DNA from: Streptomyces sp. NRRL S-244 | Lineage (GTDB): Bacteria; Actinomycetota; Actinomycetes; Streptomycetales; Streptomycetaceae | Direction of reading: 5' to 3' | Length of the DNA: 42,260 nt | Assembly: GCF_000717915.1 (NCBI RefSeq) | Contig: NZ_JOCX01000036.1 | Location: 1 to 42,260 of the forward strand | Shown here: positions 1-8,059 of the stretch, one piece after another | How positions within the stretch are numbered: the first letter of the stretch is position 1 | Layout of the letters: each line of letters begins with the position of its first letter | Position numbers and translations under genes: made by a program | The notes under the pieces: generated by a model | Seen by the model: the letters and a program-made list of their open reading frames with translations, nothing else | Told to the model about the DNA's origin: nothing | The model's database searches: none

Positions 1-70
1 CCGCCGGCAGCCCCCGCACCCCCGCCGGAGGCACCGGCACCCCCGCCGGAGGCGCCGGCGGCACCGGCCC
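1..70. repeat. Short GC-rich direct repeats coding a Gly/Ala tail
   Basis: About three imperfect copies of a GCACCGGCACCCCCGCCGGA-like unit of roughly 18 bp lie at the left edge. On the minus strand they encode alternating Gly/Ala/Ser residues at the C-terminal side of the permease. This is a low-complexity coding repeat. Confidence 0.6.
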
Positions 71-1985
71 GCCGCCTCGCCCACCGCACCGGAACCGCGG
101 CGCAGTACCCGTCCGGATCGTTGGCGAGCGCCAACCCCGCCAGCCCGAACAGAATCACCGGCAGGTGCGCGGACTGCGTCACGTAGTCGGCCAGGACCCG
201 CGGGGCCACCGCGAAGACCACCCCCGCCACCACCGCGTACTGCGGCCGCCGGACCCCCGCCGCCACCACCACCGCCAGCCACACCAGCCCCGTCATGGCC
301 GTGAAGTCCGTCGCCGTGATCCGGGTGTTGTACGAAGCGACCAGCACGCCCCCGAACCCCGCCAGCCCCGCCGACAGCGTGAACAGCAGCAGCTTCGTCC
401 GCAGTACGGACACCCCCGAGGCCATCGCCGCCGCCGGAGCCGACCGCACGGCCAGCATCGCCCGCCCCGAAGGGGAGTTCCGCAGCGCGCTCAGCCCGGC
501 CCCGCACACCGCGACGACCACCACCAGCGCCAGACCCAGCGCCCGGTCGTCGCCGAGGTCCACCGGCCCGAACACCGGGCGCGGAACGGACCACCCCGAG
601 TCCCCGTTCCGCAGCCACCGCATCTGGAAGAGCACCTGGTCCGCGAGGAAGGCCAGCGCCAGCGTCGCCAGGGCCAGCGTCCGCCCGCCCAGCCGCAGCG
701 CCGGCAGCGCGACCAGCGCCCCGAGCACCGCGGCCGCGCACGTACCCACCGCCAGCGCCGCCACGAACGGCCAGCCCCGGCTCATCAGCAGCCCCGCCAC
801 CAGCGCGGCCCCGGTCACGAAGGTGCCCTGTGCGAGCGAGACCATCGCCCCGAGCCCGGTCACCACGGTGAAGGACATGAACACCAGCCCGAGGGCCAGC
901 CCTTGTGCGAGGAGCCCGCTCCAGAACGGCGTGGTCACGGTGTAGAAGGCCACGCCCAACGCCCCGGCGGCCGCCGCCCACACCCCCCACCGGCGCCCCC
1001 ACGAAGCCCCCGCCACATGGTCCGCGGGAGCCGCGTCCGGACCGCCCGCGTCCCCCGCCGCGGTCCCCGCAGTCCGCCCCCGCCGGGCCAGTACCAGCAG
1101 CCCGCCGAACAGGATCAGGAACGGCACCGCCGTCCGGAACCCGGTGATCCCCTCGGCGAACGAGGCGTACCCGGCCACCAGGTTCTGCAGTACTCCCAGC
1201 CCCAGTCCGCCCGCGAACGCGAGCGGCACGGACGCGAACCGCCCGATCACCGCCGCCGTCGCCGAGACGAACAGGAACAGGGTGAAGTCGTGCGCCGACA
1301 GCCCCAGCAGCGGCGTCGCCAGCACCCCGGCCAGCCCCGCCAGCGCGGACGAGATCATCCAGGCCACCGAGGACAGCCGGTCTGCGCTGATCCCGCGCAG
1401 CTCGGTCAGCGAGCGGTTGTCGACGGCCGCCCGCAGCCGCAGCCCCAGCCGCGTGTGCCGCATCAGCACCCACAGACCCACCGCCACCACCGCCGTCACC
1501 ACCCACGTGATCAGCTGGTCGGAGTCGACGCCCACCCCGTCGAGCAGCTGCCAGCTCCGGGCCGGGCTCGGCCCCACCCCCGGCAGCCCGAACTGGTTCT
1601 CCGCGGGCTTCACCGGCGCGCCCGCGTCCCCCAGCAGCTCCACGGCCCACAGCCCGGCCGCCGGCAGGGCCACCAGCAGCCCGATCGTGGCCACGATCTG
1701 CGCCGTCTCGCCGACGCGCGCGAGCCGCCGGAACATCAGCCGGTCCAGTCCCCACCCGAGCCCGGGGGCCAGTACGCAGACCACCAGCAGGGCCGCCGGG
1801 ACAGCCGGCCAGCCCAGCCCGGAGTGCACCTCGTAGAAGGTCAGCGCGCACAGGTAGGCGGTGGCCCCGTGAGCGAAGTTGAACAGCCCGGACGCCGAGT
1901 ACGACAGCACCAGCCCGGTGGCCAGCAGTGCGTACAGGGCGCCGGATACCAGACCGCTCAGCACGAAGACGAGCAGATCTCCCAT
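1..1985 (-). CDS. Fused branched-chain amino acid-type ABC permease (LivH-LivM), 3' end outside window
   Basis: Open from ATG at 1985 to the window edge, about 661 residues with no stop. The N-terminal half (MGDLLVFVLSGLVSGALYAL...) is a LivH-type permease with the family's N-terminal FNFAHG segment. After a charged linker rich in Arg/Ala/Gly at about residue 310-335 a second set of hydrophobic helices begins, with the LivM-type sequences VVTGLGAMVSLAQGTF and FGFAGLAL-like end. Families of this type normally use two separate permease genes, so this looks like a natural LivH-LivM fusion. The C-terminus runs into a Gly/Ala-rich repeat tail. The gene starts 10 bp after the stop of the lipoprotein binding protein, so the two are one operon. 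An ATPase gene pair (LivG/LivF) would be expected just beyond position 1. Substrate is inferred only from family. Confidence 0.88.
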   Translation of the reverse strand, partial: MGDLLVFVLSGLVSGALYALLATGLVLSYSASGLFNFAHGATAYLCALTFYEVHSGLGWPAVPAALLVVCVLAPGLGWGLDRLMFRRLARVGETAQIVATIGLLVALPAAGLWAVELLGDAGAPVKPAENQFGLPGVGPSPARSWQLLDGVGVDSDQLITWVVTAVVAVGLWVLMRHTRLGLRLRAAVDNRSLTELRGISADRLSSVAWMISSALAGLAGVLATPLLGLSAHDFTLFLFVSATAAVIGRFASVPLAFAGGLGLGVLQNLVAGYASFAEGITGFRTAVPFLILFGGLLVLARRGRTAGTAAGDAGGPDAAPADHVAGASWGRRWGVWAAAAGALGVAFYTVTTPFWSGLLAQGLALGLVFMSFTVVTGLGAMVSLAQGTFVTGAALVAGLLMSRGWPFVAALAVGTCAAAVLGALVALPALRLGGRTLALATLALAFLADQVLFQMRWLRNGDSGWSVPRPVFGPVDLGDDRALGLALVVVVAVCGAGLSALRNSPSGRAMLAVRSAPAAAMASGVSVLRTKLLLFTLSAGLAGFGGVLVASYNTRITATDFTAMTGLVWLAVVVAAGVRRPQYAVVAGVVFAVAPRVLADYVTQSAHLPVILFGLAGLALANDPDGYCAAVPVRWARRRAGAAGASGGGAGASGGGAGAAG

Positions 1986-1995
1986 GCCGACGGCC

Positions 1996-3273
1996 CTACT
2001 TGAAGGGGATGGGCCGGCGGCACGAGAAGGGCACCGAGACCTCGTACGCCTCGCCGCGCAGCTGGACGAGCGCTCCGCAGCCGAAGCTGTCCTTCTGTCC
2101 CTTGGGCTCCGAGCGGTCGCCGACGAGCGTGCCGGTGTCGGAGAAGCCCTGCGCGGCGGCCTGGAAGGACTCGACGGTCAAGTCCTTGCCCGCCTTCTGC
2201 GCGATGGAGACGAACAGGTCGGCCGACATGTACCCGGTGAGCGTGTGCATGCTCAGCGGGACGTCCTGCCCGCCCGCGGCCGCCTTCACGTCGGCCTTGA
2301 ACTGCGCCATGTTCGGGTCCGCCGACTCGAACGGCTGGAACTGCAGCAGGACGTGCACCCCGTCGAGGGCCTGCTTGGTGGCGTCCTTGGCGAGCAGTCC
2401 GGGGTCGTAGTCGGTCGGGTCGGAGAGCAGTCCCTGGTAGCCGCTGCGCTTGAGCGCGGTGAACAGGCCGATGTTGTTCGGGGTCTGCATGACCGAGACG
2501 ACGGCGTCGGGGGCCTTGCCGCCGTTGCTCTCCAGGATCTCCTTCACGTACGCGGACCAGTCGCTCGGCACCGCCGTCGCGGGTACCGAGGCCTTGGCGT
2601 AGGCGACCTTGAACCCGGCGGCGGCGAAGCCCTGCTGGAAGGTGCGGATGCCGAACTTCCCGGCGTCGCTGTCGTTGGCGATGACCGCGACGGACTTGCC
2701 CTGCGCGCCGCCGAGGAGTTGCCCGATGCCCTCGGGCCAGGTCTGGTTCAGGGTGCCGCCGGGGGAGGGGACCAGGCAGCCGTTGAACCCGTAGACGTAC
2801 TTGGGCCCGCAGAAGGAGGGCAGGGTGCCCCAGCCGAAGGTGGGGACCTTCTCCTGTTCCAGGAAGTCGGCGCCGGAGAAGGTGACCGAGCTCATCGGGG
2901 CGACCGCGAAGACCTTGTCCTGCTGGACGAGTTTGCGGGCGGCGGCCATGTTCTTGCCGGGGTCCTGCCCGTCGTCCTCCGCACCCAGGTAGTCGATCTT
3001 GCGTCCGTTGATGCCGCCCTCGGCGTTGGCCCTCAGGTACCGGGCCTTCGCACCGAGGTCGGTGTCCTTCTTGCTGTACCCGCTGGCGGAGGTCATGGAG
3101 ACGATCCCGCCGACCTTGATCGAGTCGGCGGTCACGCCGCGGGAGTTCCCGGCGGACCCGGGCTTGCCGGGGGATGAGCCGTTGGGGGCGGAGCTGTTGG
3201 AGGCGGAGTTGCAGGCGGAGACGAGCGCGAGCGCCGCCGCCGCGGCGGCCAGGGTGCGGATCGGTCGCAGCAT
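1996..3273 (-). CDS. ABC transporter substrate-binding lipoprotein, branched-chain amino acid type
   Basis: A 425-aa type I periplasmic binding protein (Peripla_BP_6-like) that would deliver amino acids or related small molecules to the permease encoded 10 bp downstream. A lipoprotein signal is clear: positive N-terminus, an alanine-rich hydrophobic stretch, then the lipobox LVSAC with Cys21 as the lipidated residue, followed by a Ser/Asn/Gly linker. The mature part opens GVTADSIKVGGIVSMTSASG, typical of LivJ/LivK proteins. I chose ATG 3273 over the longer in-frame start at 3360 because it gives the signal peptide directly and has GGAGGGG about 9 bases upstream. Promoter elements and two operator-like palindromes sit upstream. 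The actual ligand cannot be told from the sequence. Confidence 0.9.
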   Translation of the reverse strand: MLRPIRTLAAAAAALALVSACNSASNSSAPNGSSPGKPGSAGNSRGVTADSIKVGGIVSMTSASGYSKKDTDLGAKARYLRANAEGGINGRKIDYLGAEDDGQDPGKNMAAARKLVQQDKVFAVAPMSSVTFSGADFLEQEKVPTFGWGTLPSFCGPKYVYGFNGCLVPSPGGTLNQTWPEGIGQLLGGAQGKSVAVIANDSDAGKFGIRTFQQGFAAAGFKVAYAKASVPATAVPSDWSAYVKEILESNGGKAPDAVVSVMQTPNNIGLFTALKRSGYQGLLSDPTDYDPGLLAKDATKQALDGVHVLLQFQPFESADPNMAQFKADVKAAAGGQDVPLSMHTLTGYMSADLFVSIAQKAGKDLTVESFQAAAQGFSDTGTLVGDRSEPKGQKDSFGCGALVQLRGEAYEVSVPFSCRRPIPFK

Positions 3274-3304
3274 GTGTGGGATCCCCTCCGGTCGGAATCC
3301 CCGC

Positions 3305-3333
3305 ATTCTGTGCGTGACCTGACGACTCGTCAA
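3305..3333 (-). promoter_or_regulatory. Promoter of the binding protein-permease operon
   Basis: On the minus strand TTGACG (3333-3328) is followed after 17 bases by CAGAAT (3310-3305), a good match to the major vegetative sigma consensus. Transcription would start about 25-30 bases before the ATG at 3273. Confidence 0.6.
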
Positions 3334-3365
3334 TATCACCGGCGAGAAGAAATGATGCATCGTCA
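3320..3365. promoter_or_regulatory. Two 13-bp operator-like palindromes
   Basis: TGACGACTCGTCA at 3320-3332 is a perfect inverted repeat (6-bp arms, one central base) overlapping the -35 element. TGATGCATCGTCA at 3353-3365 is a closely related imperfect copy. Their centres are 33 bp apart, close to three helical turns, which fits cooperative binding of two dimers. The regulator is not identifiable here. Confidence 0.5.
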
Positions 3366-3386
3366 GTTAATGCGGAGAGGGGCCCG

Positions 3387-5210
3387 TCAGGGCTGGTAGA
3401 GGGCCGCCACCTCCTGCGCGTACGCCTTCTCGATCGCCCGCCGCTTCAGCTTCAACGAGGGTGTCAGCAGACCCCGCTCCTCCGTGAACTGCTCCGCCAG
3501 CACCCGGAAGGTGCGGATCGCCTCGGCCTGCGAGACCAGCGTGTTCGCGGCCACCACCGCCCGCCGCACCTCCGCCGTCAGATCCGGGTCGTGGACCAGC
3601 TGCGCCGCCGGCAGCTGCGGACGCCCGCGCATCTTCAGCCAGTGCGCGATCCCCTCCATGTCCAGCGTGAGCAGGGCGGCCACGTACGGCCGGTCGTTGC
3701 CGACCAGTACGCACTGCGAGACCAGCGGATGCGAACGCACCCGCTCCTCCAGGGCGGTCGGGGAGACGCTCTTGCCGTTGGAGGTCACCAGGATCTCCTT
3801 CTTGCGCCCGGTGATCGTGAGGTACCCGTCCTCGTCCAGACGCCCCAGGTCCCCGGTCGCCAGCCAGCCGTCCCGCAGCACCGCCTCCGTGGAGCGCGGG
3901 TCGTTGAGGTACCCGGCGAACACGTGGCTCCCGTGCAGCCACACCTCCCCGTCCTCCGCGATGTGCACCGTACTGCCCGGGATCGGCCGGCCCACCGTGC
4001 CGTACTTCGTCGCGCCCGGCGGGTTCGCGGTGGCCGCCGCGCAGGACTCGGTCAGGCCGTAGCCCTCGAACACCGTGATCCCGGCCCCGTCGAAGAACAG
4101 CCCGAGGCGGCGCGACATCGCCGACCCGCCCGACATGGCGTGCCGCACCCGGCCGCCCATCGCCTCGCGGACCTTCCCGTACACCAGCTTCTCGAAGAGC
4201 TGGTGCTCCATGCGCAGCCCCGCCGAGGGGCCGGGCCCGGTCCCGAACGCCTTCTGCTCGCGCGCCTCCGCGTACCGTACGGCCGCCTCGACCGCCCGGT
4301 CGAAGGGGCCCGTACGCCCCTCCGACTCCGCCTTGCGGCGGGCCGCCGCGAAGACCTTCTCGAAGACGTACGGGACCCCCAGCACGAACGTCGGCCGGAA
4401 AGCGGCGAGGTCCGGCAGCAACTCGGCCGCCGCCAGGACCGGCTGGTGACCCAGCTTCACCCGCGCCCGTACGGCCGCCACCTCCACCATCCGCCCGAAG
4501 ACGTGGGCGAGCGGCAGGAACAGCAGGGTGGAGGGCTGCTCCCCGGGCCCCGCCTGGAAGACGGACTCCCAGCGGGCCACCATCGTGTCGGCCTCGTACA
4601 TGAAATTGCCGTGCGTGAGCACGCAGCCCTTGGGGCGCCCGGTGGTCCCCGAGGTGTAGATGACGGTGGCGACGGCGTCGGGGGTGACCGCGGCGCGGTG
4701 CCGGTGCACCAGGTCCTCGGCGACGCCGCGGCCGTCCGCGACGAGCGCGTCGACGGCCCCGGCGTCGAGCTGCCACAGCCGCCGCAGGTGCGGCAGCCGC
4801 TCGATGACGGACCCGACGGTCATGGCCTGGTCCTCGTCCTCGACGACGCAGGCGGTGCAGTCGGAGTCCTGGAGGATCCAGTGCACCTGCTCGACGGAGG
4901 AGGTCGGGTAGACGGGCACGGGCTGGGCGCCGATCGCCCACAGGGCGAAGTCGAACAGCGTCCACTCGTACCGGGTCCGGGACATGACGGCGACCCGCTC
5001 CCCGAACCGGACCCCCTGGGCCAGCAGCCCCTTCGCCAGCGCGAGCACCTCGGCGGCGAGCTCCCCCGAGGTCACGTCCTGCCAGACCCCGTCGACCTTG
5101 CGCCCGAGCACCACCCGGCCGGGCTCCTCCTGGGCATGGCGGAACACGGCGTCGGCGAGCCCGCCGACGGGCGCCGCAACAACGACTGGTGGGACGGTGA
5201 TCTCGCGCAT
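3387..5210 (-). CDS. Long-chain fatty acid-CoA ligase (AMP-forming)
   Basis: A 607-aa ANL-superfamily enzyme that activates fatty acids to acyl-CoA through an acyl-adenylate. The P-loop-like motif YTSGTTGRPKG is present near residue 185, followed by LPLAHVFGR typical of FadD15-type long-chain ligases, the A5 motif GYGLTES, the ATP-binding TGDLGRLDEDGYLTITGRKKE and a final basic K-x-KRR near the C-terminus. ATG 5210 was chosen over 5345 because GGAGAGGAG lies just upstream and because homologous enzymes begin close to this point. It is read in the same direction as the downstream transporter operon, 113 bp away, but a separate promoter lies between them. Chain-length preference is inferred from family only. 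Confidence 0.93.
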   Translation of the reverse strand: MREITVPPVVVAAPVGGLADAVFRHAQEEPGRVVLGRKVDGVWQDVTSGELAAEVLALAKGLLAQGVRFGERVAVMSRTRYEWTLFDFALWAIGAQPVPVYPTSSVEQVHWILQDSDCTACVVEDEDQAMTVGSVIERLPHLRRLWQLDAGAVDALVADGRGVAEDLVHRHRAAVTPDAVATVIYTSGTTGRPKGCVLTHGNFMYEADTMVARWESVFQAGPGEQPSTLLFLPLAHVFGRMVEVAAVRARVKLGHQPVLAAAELLPDLAAFRPTFVLGVPYVFEKVFAAARRKAESEGRTGPFDRAVEAAVRYAEAREQKAFGTGPGPSAGLRMEHQLFEKLVYGKVREAMGGRVRHAMSGGSAMSRRLGLFFDGAGITVFEGYGLTESCAAATANPPGATKYGTVGRPIPGSTVHIAEDGEVWLHGSHVFAGYLNDPRSTEAVLRDGWLATGDLGRLDEDGYLTITGRKKEILVTSNGKSVSPTALEERVRSHPLVSQCVLVGNDRPYVAALLTLDMEGIAHWLKMRGRPQLPAAQLVHDPDLTAEVRRAVVAANTLVSQAEAIRTFRVLAEQFTEERGLLTPSLKLKRRAIEKAYAQEVAALYQP

Positions 5211-5290
5211 GCCCCGCTCCTCTCCGCGCAGCGCGGCGACGCTACCCCACCGCTCACCAGGGTTGATCACCGAGCGAAGACCTCCACAAG

Positions 5291-5335
5291 ACCTCCCCAG
5301 GGAGGTGTGCAGGCCCGGGGATAGGGAAACTCCCC
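5291..5335. promoter_or_regulatory. Two inverted repeats upstream of the acyl-CoA ligase
   Basis: ACCTCCC-CA-GGGAGGT (5291-5306) is a perfect 7-bp-arm palindrome. GGGGATAGGGAAACTCCCC (5317-5335) is a second inverted repeat with 5-bp arms. They lie 80-125 bp before the ligase start codon in a 198-bp gene-free interval and are plausible operators. The second resembles a site at 17451-17465. Confidence 0.4.
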
Positions 5336-5408
5336 GCCCCACCACCCCGGAAACACCGAACGCCGCCCCGATCCCGCGCCGGTCGGGACGCGGCGCGCAC
5401 CCGAGGGC

Positions 5409-7091
5409 TCAGCGGGTGTCCGGCGCGAAGGAGTCGAGCGCCGCGTCGAAGTGGCTCCGCGCCTCCGGGAGCCGGCCGACGGGCGCGGACACCCAGACGT
5501 CGTACATGCGCCCGTTCTCCTCCCAGCAGAGGTCGAAGGTGTGCCGGGCGCCTTCGGCGGCGGTGAAGCCGTTCCAGGTGAACTCCCACAGGGCGGCGGG
5601 CAGTCCGTTGTGCGTGGTCGGTACGACCGAGCCGTCGCGGTAGCCGGGGTTGCTGGCCGGGCCGCTCGCGTGCGAGAGGCGCATGACGGTGACCGGCCCC
5701 TCTGAGCCCGCGGGCTTCGTCTTGACGCCGATCCGGAAGGCCCCGTCCGGGGACACGTAGAAGACCCGCTGGTCGTCGGTGCTGCGCTGGAAACCGTTCG
5801 GTACGGCGAGGCTGAAGCCCTCGGCGTCGGACACCGTCCGGTACCCGGCGGGCGCGGGTTTGGCGTCGGCAGCGACGGCGGAGGCGACGGCGGAGGAAGC
5901 GGAGGAGGGGGCGGAGGCCCGGGCGGAGGCCCGGGCCGGGGCGGACGCGGTGGCGGGGGCGGGGGCCGTCTCCCGCGCGGCGTCCGGGGACCGCTCGCCG
6001 AACTGCGTGCTGACGGCCACGGCGCCGGCGACCGCGACGGCGAACAGCGCGGCGATCAGCCCCGCCCGCAGAGCGGGCCGGGTCCGCCGCGCCGGGGCGG
6101 ACGGCTGTACGACGTGCTCGGTGGGCGAGTACCCGACCGCGGCGCCGGGGCCACCCGGGCCGCCCGCGCCGCCCGGGCCACCCGGGCCACCCGGGCCACC
6201 CGCGCCGGACGCGGCCCCGGTCGCCGCGGCTGTCTCCGGACCCGTCCCGGGCGCCCGGTCGGCCACGGCGGGGACCGCTCCGGTGCTCACGTAGGCCGAC
6301 AGCAGCCGCTCGGCCTCCGCCGCTTCCATCCGCCGCTCCGGAAGGCGCTCCAGCAGGCCGCGGATGACCGGGGTCAGCGGCCCCGCTTGCGCCGGCGGCC
6401 GGATCTCCTCGTACACGACGGCATGCAGGACCCCGCCGAGCGAATCACGGTGGAACGGCGACTTCCCGGTCAGCGCCGCGCACAGCAGGACCCCGAGCGA
6501 CCACAGGTCGGATTCGGGACCCGCGGCCGCTCCCTGCATGCGCTCGGGCGAGGTGTACTCGGGCGAGCCGACGAACGCGCCGGTCTCGCTGATGGTGGTG
6601 GACCCGGCGAGCCGGGCGATGCCGAAGTCGGTCAGCACGACGCGCCCGGTCCCGGCCTCCAGGAGCACGTTGGCCGGCTTGACGTCCCGGTGGAGCACCC
6701 CGCGGGCGTGCGCCGCGCGCAGGGCGCCCAGCAGGGCCAGCCCCGTCCGCGCGGTCTCGGCGGGGTCCAGCGGCCCCTCGGCGCCGAGCCGGTCGGCCAG
6801 CGAGCCGCCCTCGACGAGTTCCATGACGATGTGGGGGCGCCCGTCGTGCTCCACGACGTCGTGCACCACCACCACGTGCGGATGCCTGACCTGCGCGACG
6901 GTCCGGGCCTCCCGCAGGGCGCCCCTGGCCTCCGTGCCCCCGTCGACATGGAGCTCCTTGACGGCTACGAGACGCCCGAGGAGCTCGTCGGAGGCCTGCC
7001 AGACGGTCCCCATGCCGCCGCGCCCCAACCGCCTCTCCAGGCGGTACCGTCCGGCGATCACGATGCTGCTGTCCGGCCCGTCGTGCGACAC
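5409..7091 (-). CDS. Transmembrane serine/threonine protein kinase
   Basis: A 560-aa Hanks-type kinase. The catalytic domain spans about residues 15-260: glycine loop GRGGMGTVW, VAVKEL lysine near 42, catalytic HRDVKPAN near 132, DFG near 155, then SPEYTSPE. A linker holds a Gly-Pro-Gly collagen-like run (about 290-315), followed by basic residues, a membrane helix (AGLIAALFAVAVAGAVAV, about 340-360), an Ala/Pro/Ser-rich stalk and an outer domain of about 150 residues with no PASTA repeats that I can see. GTG 7091 was chosen because GGAGGGG lies 7 bases upstream; longer frames run into the tRNA gene. The outer domain suggests sensing of an external cue, but its ligand is unknown. Confidence 0.9.
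   Translation of the reverse strand: MSHDGPDSSIVIAGRYRLERRLGRGGMGTVWQASDELLGRLVAVKELHVDGGTEARGALREARTVAQVRHPHVVVVHDVVEHDGRPHIVMELVEGGSLADRLGAEGPLDPAETARTGLALLGALRAAHARGVLHRDVKPANVLLEAGTGRVVLTDFGIARLAGSTTISETGAFVGSPEYTSPERMQGAAAGPESDLWSLGVLLCAALTGKSPFHRDSLGGVLHAVVYEEIRPPAQAGPLTPVIRGLLERLPERRMEAAEAERLLSAYVSTGAVPAVADRAPGTGPETAAATGAASGAGGPGGPGGPGGAGGPGGPGAAVGYSPTEHVVQPSAPARRTRPALRAGLIAALFAVAVAGAVAVSTQFGERSPDAARETAPAPATASAPARASARASAPSSASSAVASAVAADAKPAPAGYRTVSDAEGFSLAVPNGFQRSTDDQRVFYVSPDGAFRIGVKTKPAGSEGPVTVMRLSHASGPASNPGYRDGSVVPTTHNGLPAALWEFTWNGFTAAEGARHTFDLCWEENGRMYDVWVSAPVGRLPEARSHFDAALDSFAPDTR
6140..6215. repeat. GGGCCACCC-type tandem repeat inside the kinase gene
   Basis: A run of nine-base units of the type CGGGCCACC repeats about six to eight times with small changes, encoding the Gly-Pro-Gly linker between the kinase domain and the membrane helix. 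Length variation between strains is likely. Confidence 0.7.
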
Positions 7092-7167
7092 GTTGCTTCC
7101 CCTCCGACCCCGTGCGCCCATGATGCCGCACCACCGGATCGGCCCCGGCGAACAAGCACCGGGAACG

Positions 7168-7194
7168 CAAAAGAACCCCACCGAAGTGGGGTTC
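7168..7194 (-). terminator. Rho-independent terminator of tRNA-Leu
   Basis: On the minus strand GAACCCCAC-TTCG-GTGGGGTTC forms a perfect 9-bp stem with a UUCG tetraloop, followed by TTTT. It begins 4-5 bases past the CCA end of the tRNA. Confidence 0.92.
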
Positions 7195-7198
7195 CTGC

Positions 7199-7286
7199 TG
7201 GTGTCCGAGGGGGGACTTGAACCCCCACGCCCGATAAAGGGCACTAGCACCTCAAGCTAGCGCGTCTGCCATTCCGCCACCCGGAC
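7199..7286 (-). tRNA. tRNA-Leu (anticodon GAG)
   Basis: The minus strand folds as a class II tRNA. The acceptor stem GTCCGGG pairs with CTCGGAC, discriminator A, and CCA is encoded at 7201-7199. The anticodon arm is CTAGC-TTGAGGT-GCTAG, giving anticodon GAG, which reads CUC leucine codons. The long variable arm (TGCCCTTTATCGGGCG) and T-arm GGGGGTTCAAGTCCCCC are intact. A terminator follows directly. No clear -35 element was found upstream, though an AT-rich TATTGT lies about 40 bases before the 5' end. Confidence 0.97.
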
Positions 7287-7430
7287 CAGGTGGTCGGCCC
7301 CGGTTTCCCGCGGCGACAAGGACAACAATAGCAAAGGATCGGCGTGCTTCCGACCAGGTATTCGGGCCGGGCCGCTCGCTGACCTGCACGCATGTCCCCG
7401 GCGGGTCGGCGAGACCCGGCGTCTCGCGGT

Positions 7431-7892
7431 TCAGCGGGCCGGTTCGGCGTGCCCGGCCCTCAGCCAGTCGTCGTTGTGCTGCCACGCGTAGAGGGTGGTG
7501 CCGTCCATGTACGCGTAGTAGAGGCCGCAGCGCGCGGTGGCCTTCCCCCGGGCGTCCTTCGGGAACCAGTCCTCCTCGAGCGGGACCTCCTGCGCCTTCG
7601 GCCGCGGCTCGGTCGTGCACGCGACGGGGAGGCGGTCGTCCGTCAGGGTCGCCTTCAGGAGGCGGTCGCCGCCGGTCGTCCGCATCGCGTACCGCACCGA
7701 CTCCGCCTCGTCCGCCAGCCAGCGCGGGACCGAGGCCCGGGCCGACTTCGCCTCGGCCCCCGTCGCGTACGCGTTCGTCTCCTGGTGGCGGTTCCCGTAC
7801 CAGTCGGCCGCGGCCGGGAGGGCGACGACGATCGCGAGCCCCACGGCCGAGACGACTGCGGCGGTGGTCAGGATGACGGACCTGCGGATCAT
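7431..7892 (-). CDS. Small membrane-anchored or secreted protein of unknown function
   Basis: A 153-aa protein starting MIRRSVILTTAAVVSAVGLAIVVALPAAADWYGNRHQE. The N-terminus is one hydrophobic helix that could be a signal anchor or a cleaved signal peptide. The rest is polar, with two cysteines (CTTEPR and RCGLYYAY) that could form a disulfide outside the cell, and a Trp-rich end (YAWQHNDDWLRAGHAEPAR). I do not recognise the family. ATG 7892 was chosen because it places the hydrophobic segment at the very start; the longer frame adds an Arg-rich stretch. It stands alone between the tRNA gene and the KAS III gene. Confidence 0.65.
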   Translation of the reverse strand: MIRRSVILTTAAVVSAVGLAIVVALPAAADWYGNRHQETNAYATGAEAKSARASVPRWLADEAESVRYAMRTTGGDRLLKATLTDDRLPVACTTEPRPKAQEVPLEEDWFPKDARGKATARCGLYYAYMDGTTLYAWQHNDDWLRAGHAEPAR

Positions 7893-8059
7893 GGGGCGTT
7901 CGCTTCCCTCGGCGGCGGGCTGACGGCGTCCCCCCATCCTCCGCCCGCGCCGGCCGGCCGCGCGTCCCTCCACCGGGCGGGATCCGCGTACTCCTCAGGT
8001 CGGACGACCCCGACGGACACCCCGATCCCGGTACGGGTCGCGGATCCGCCCGACACCCG

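Noticed and set aside
165..2003. 612-aa plus-strand frame opposite the permease
   Set aside because: Arg/Pro/His-rich translation, antisense to a clear membrane protein. A typical high-GC shadow.
3591..5324. 577-aa plus-strand frame opposite the acyl-CoA ligase
   Set aside because: Composition is typical of antisense reading; the minus strand has all ANL motifs.
7252..7620. Minus-strand frame covering the tRNA promoter region
   Set aside because: It overlaps the tRNA gene and part of a better-supported gene; no ribosome-binding site or family.
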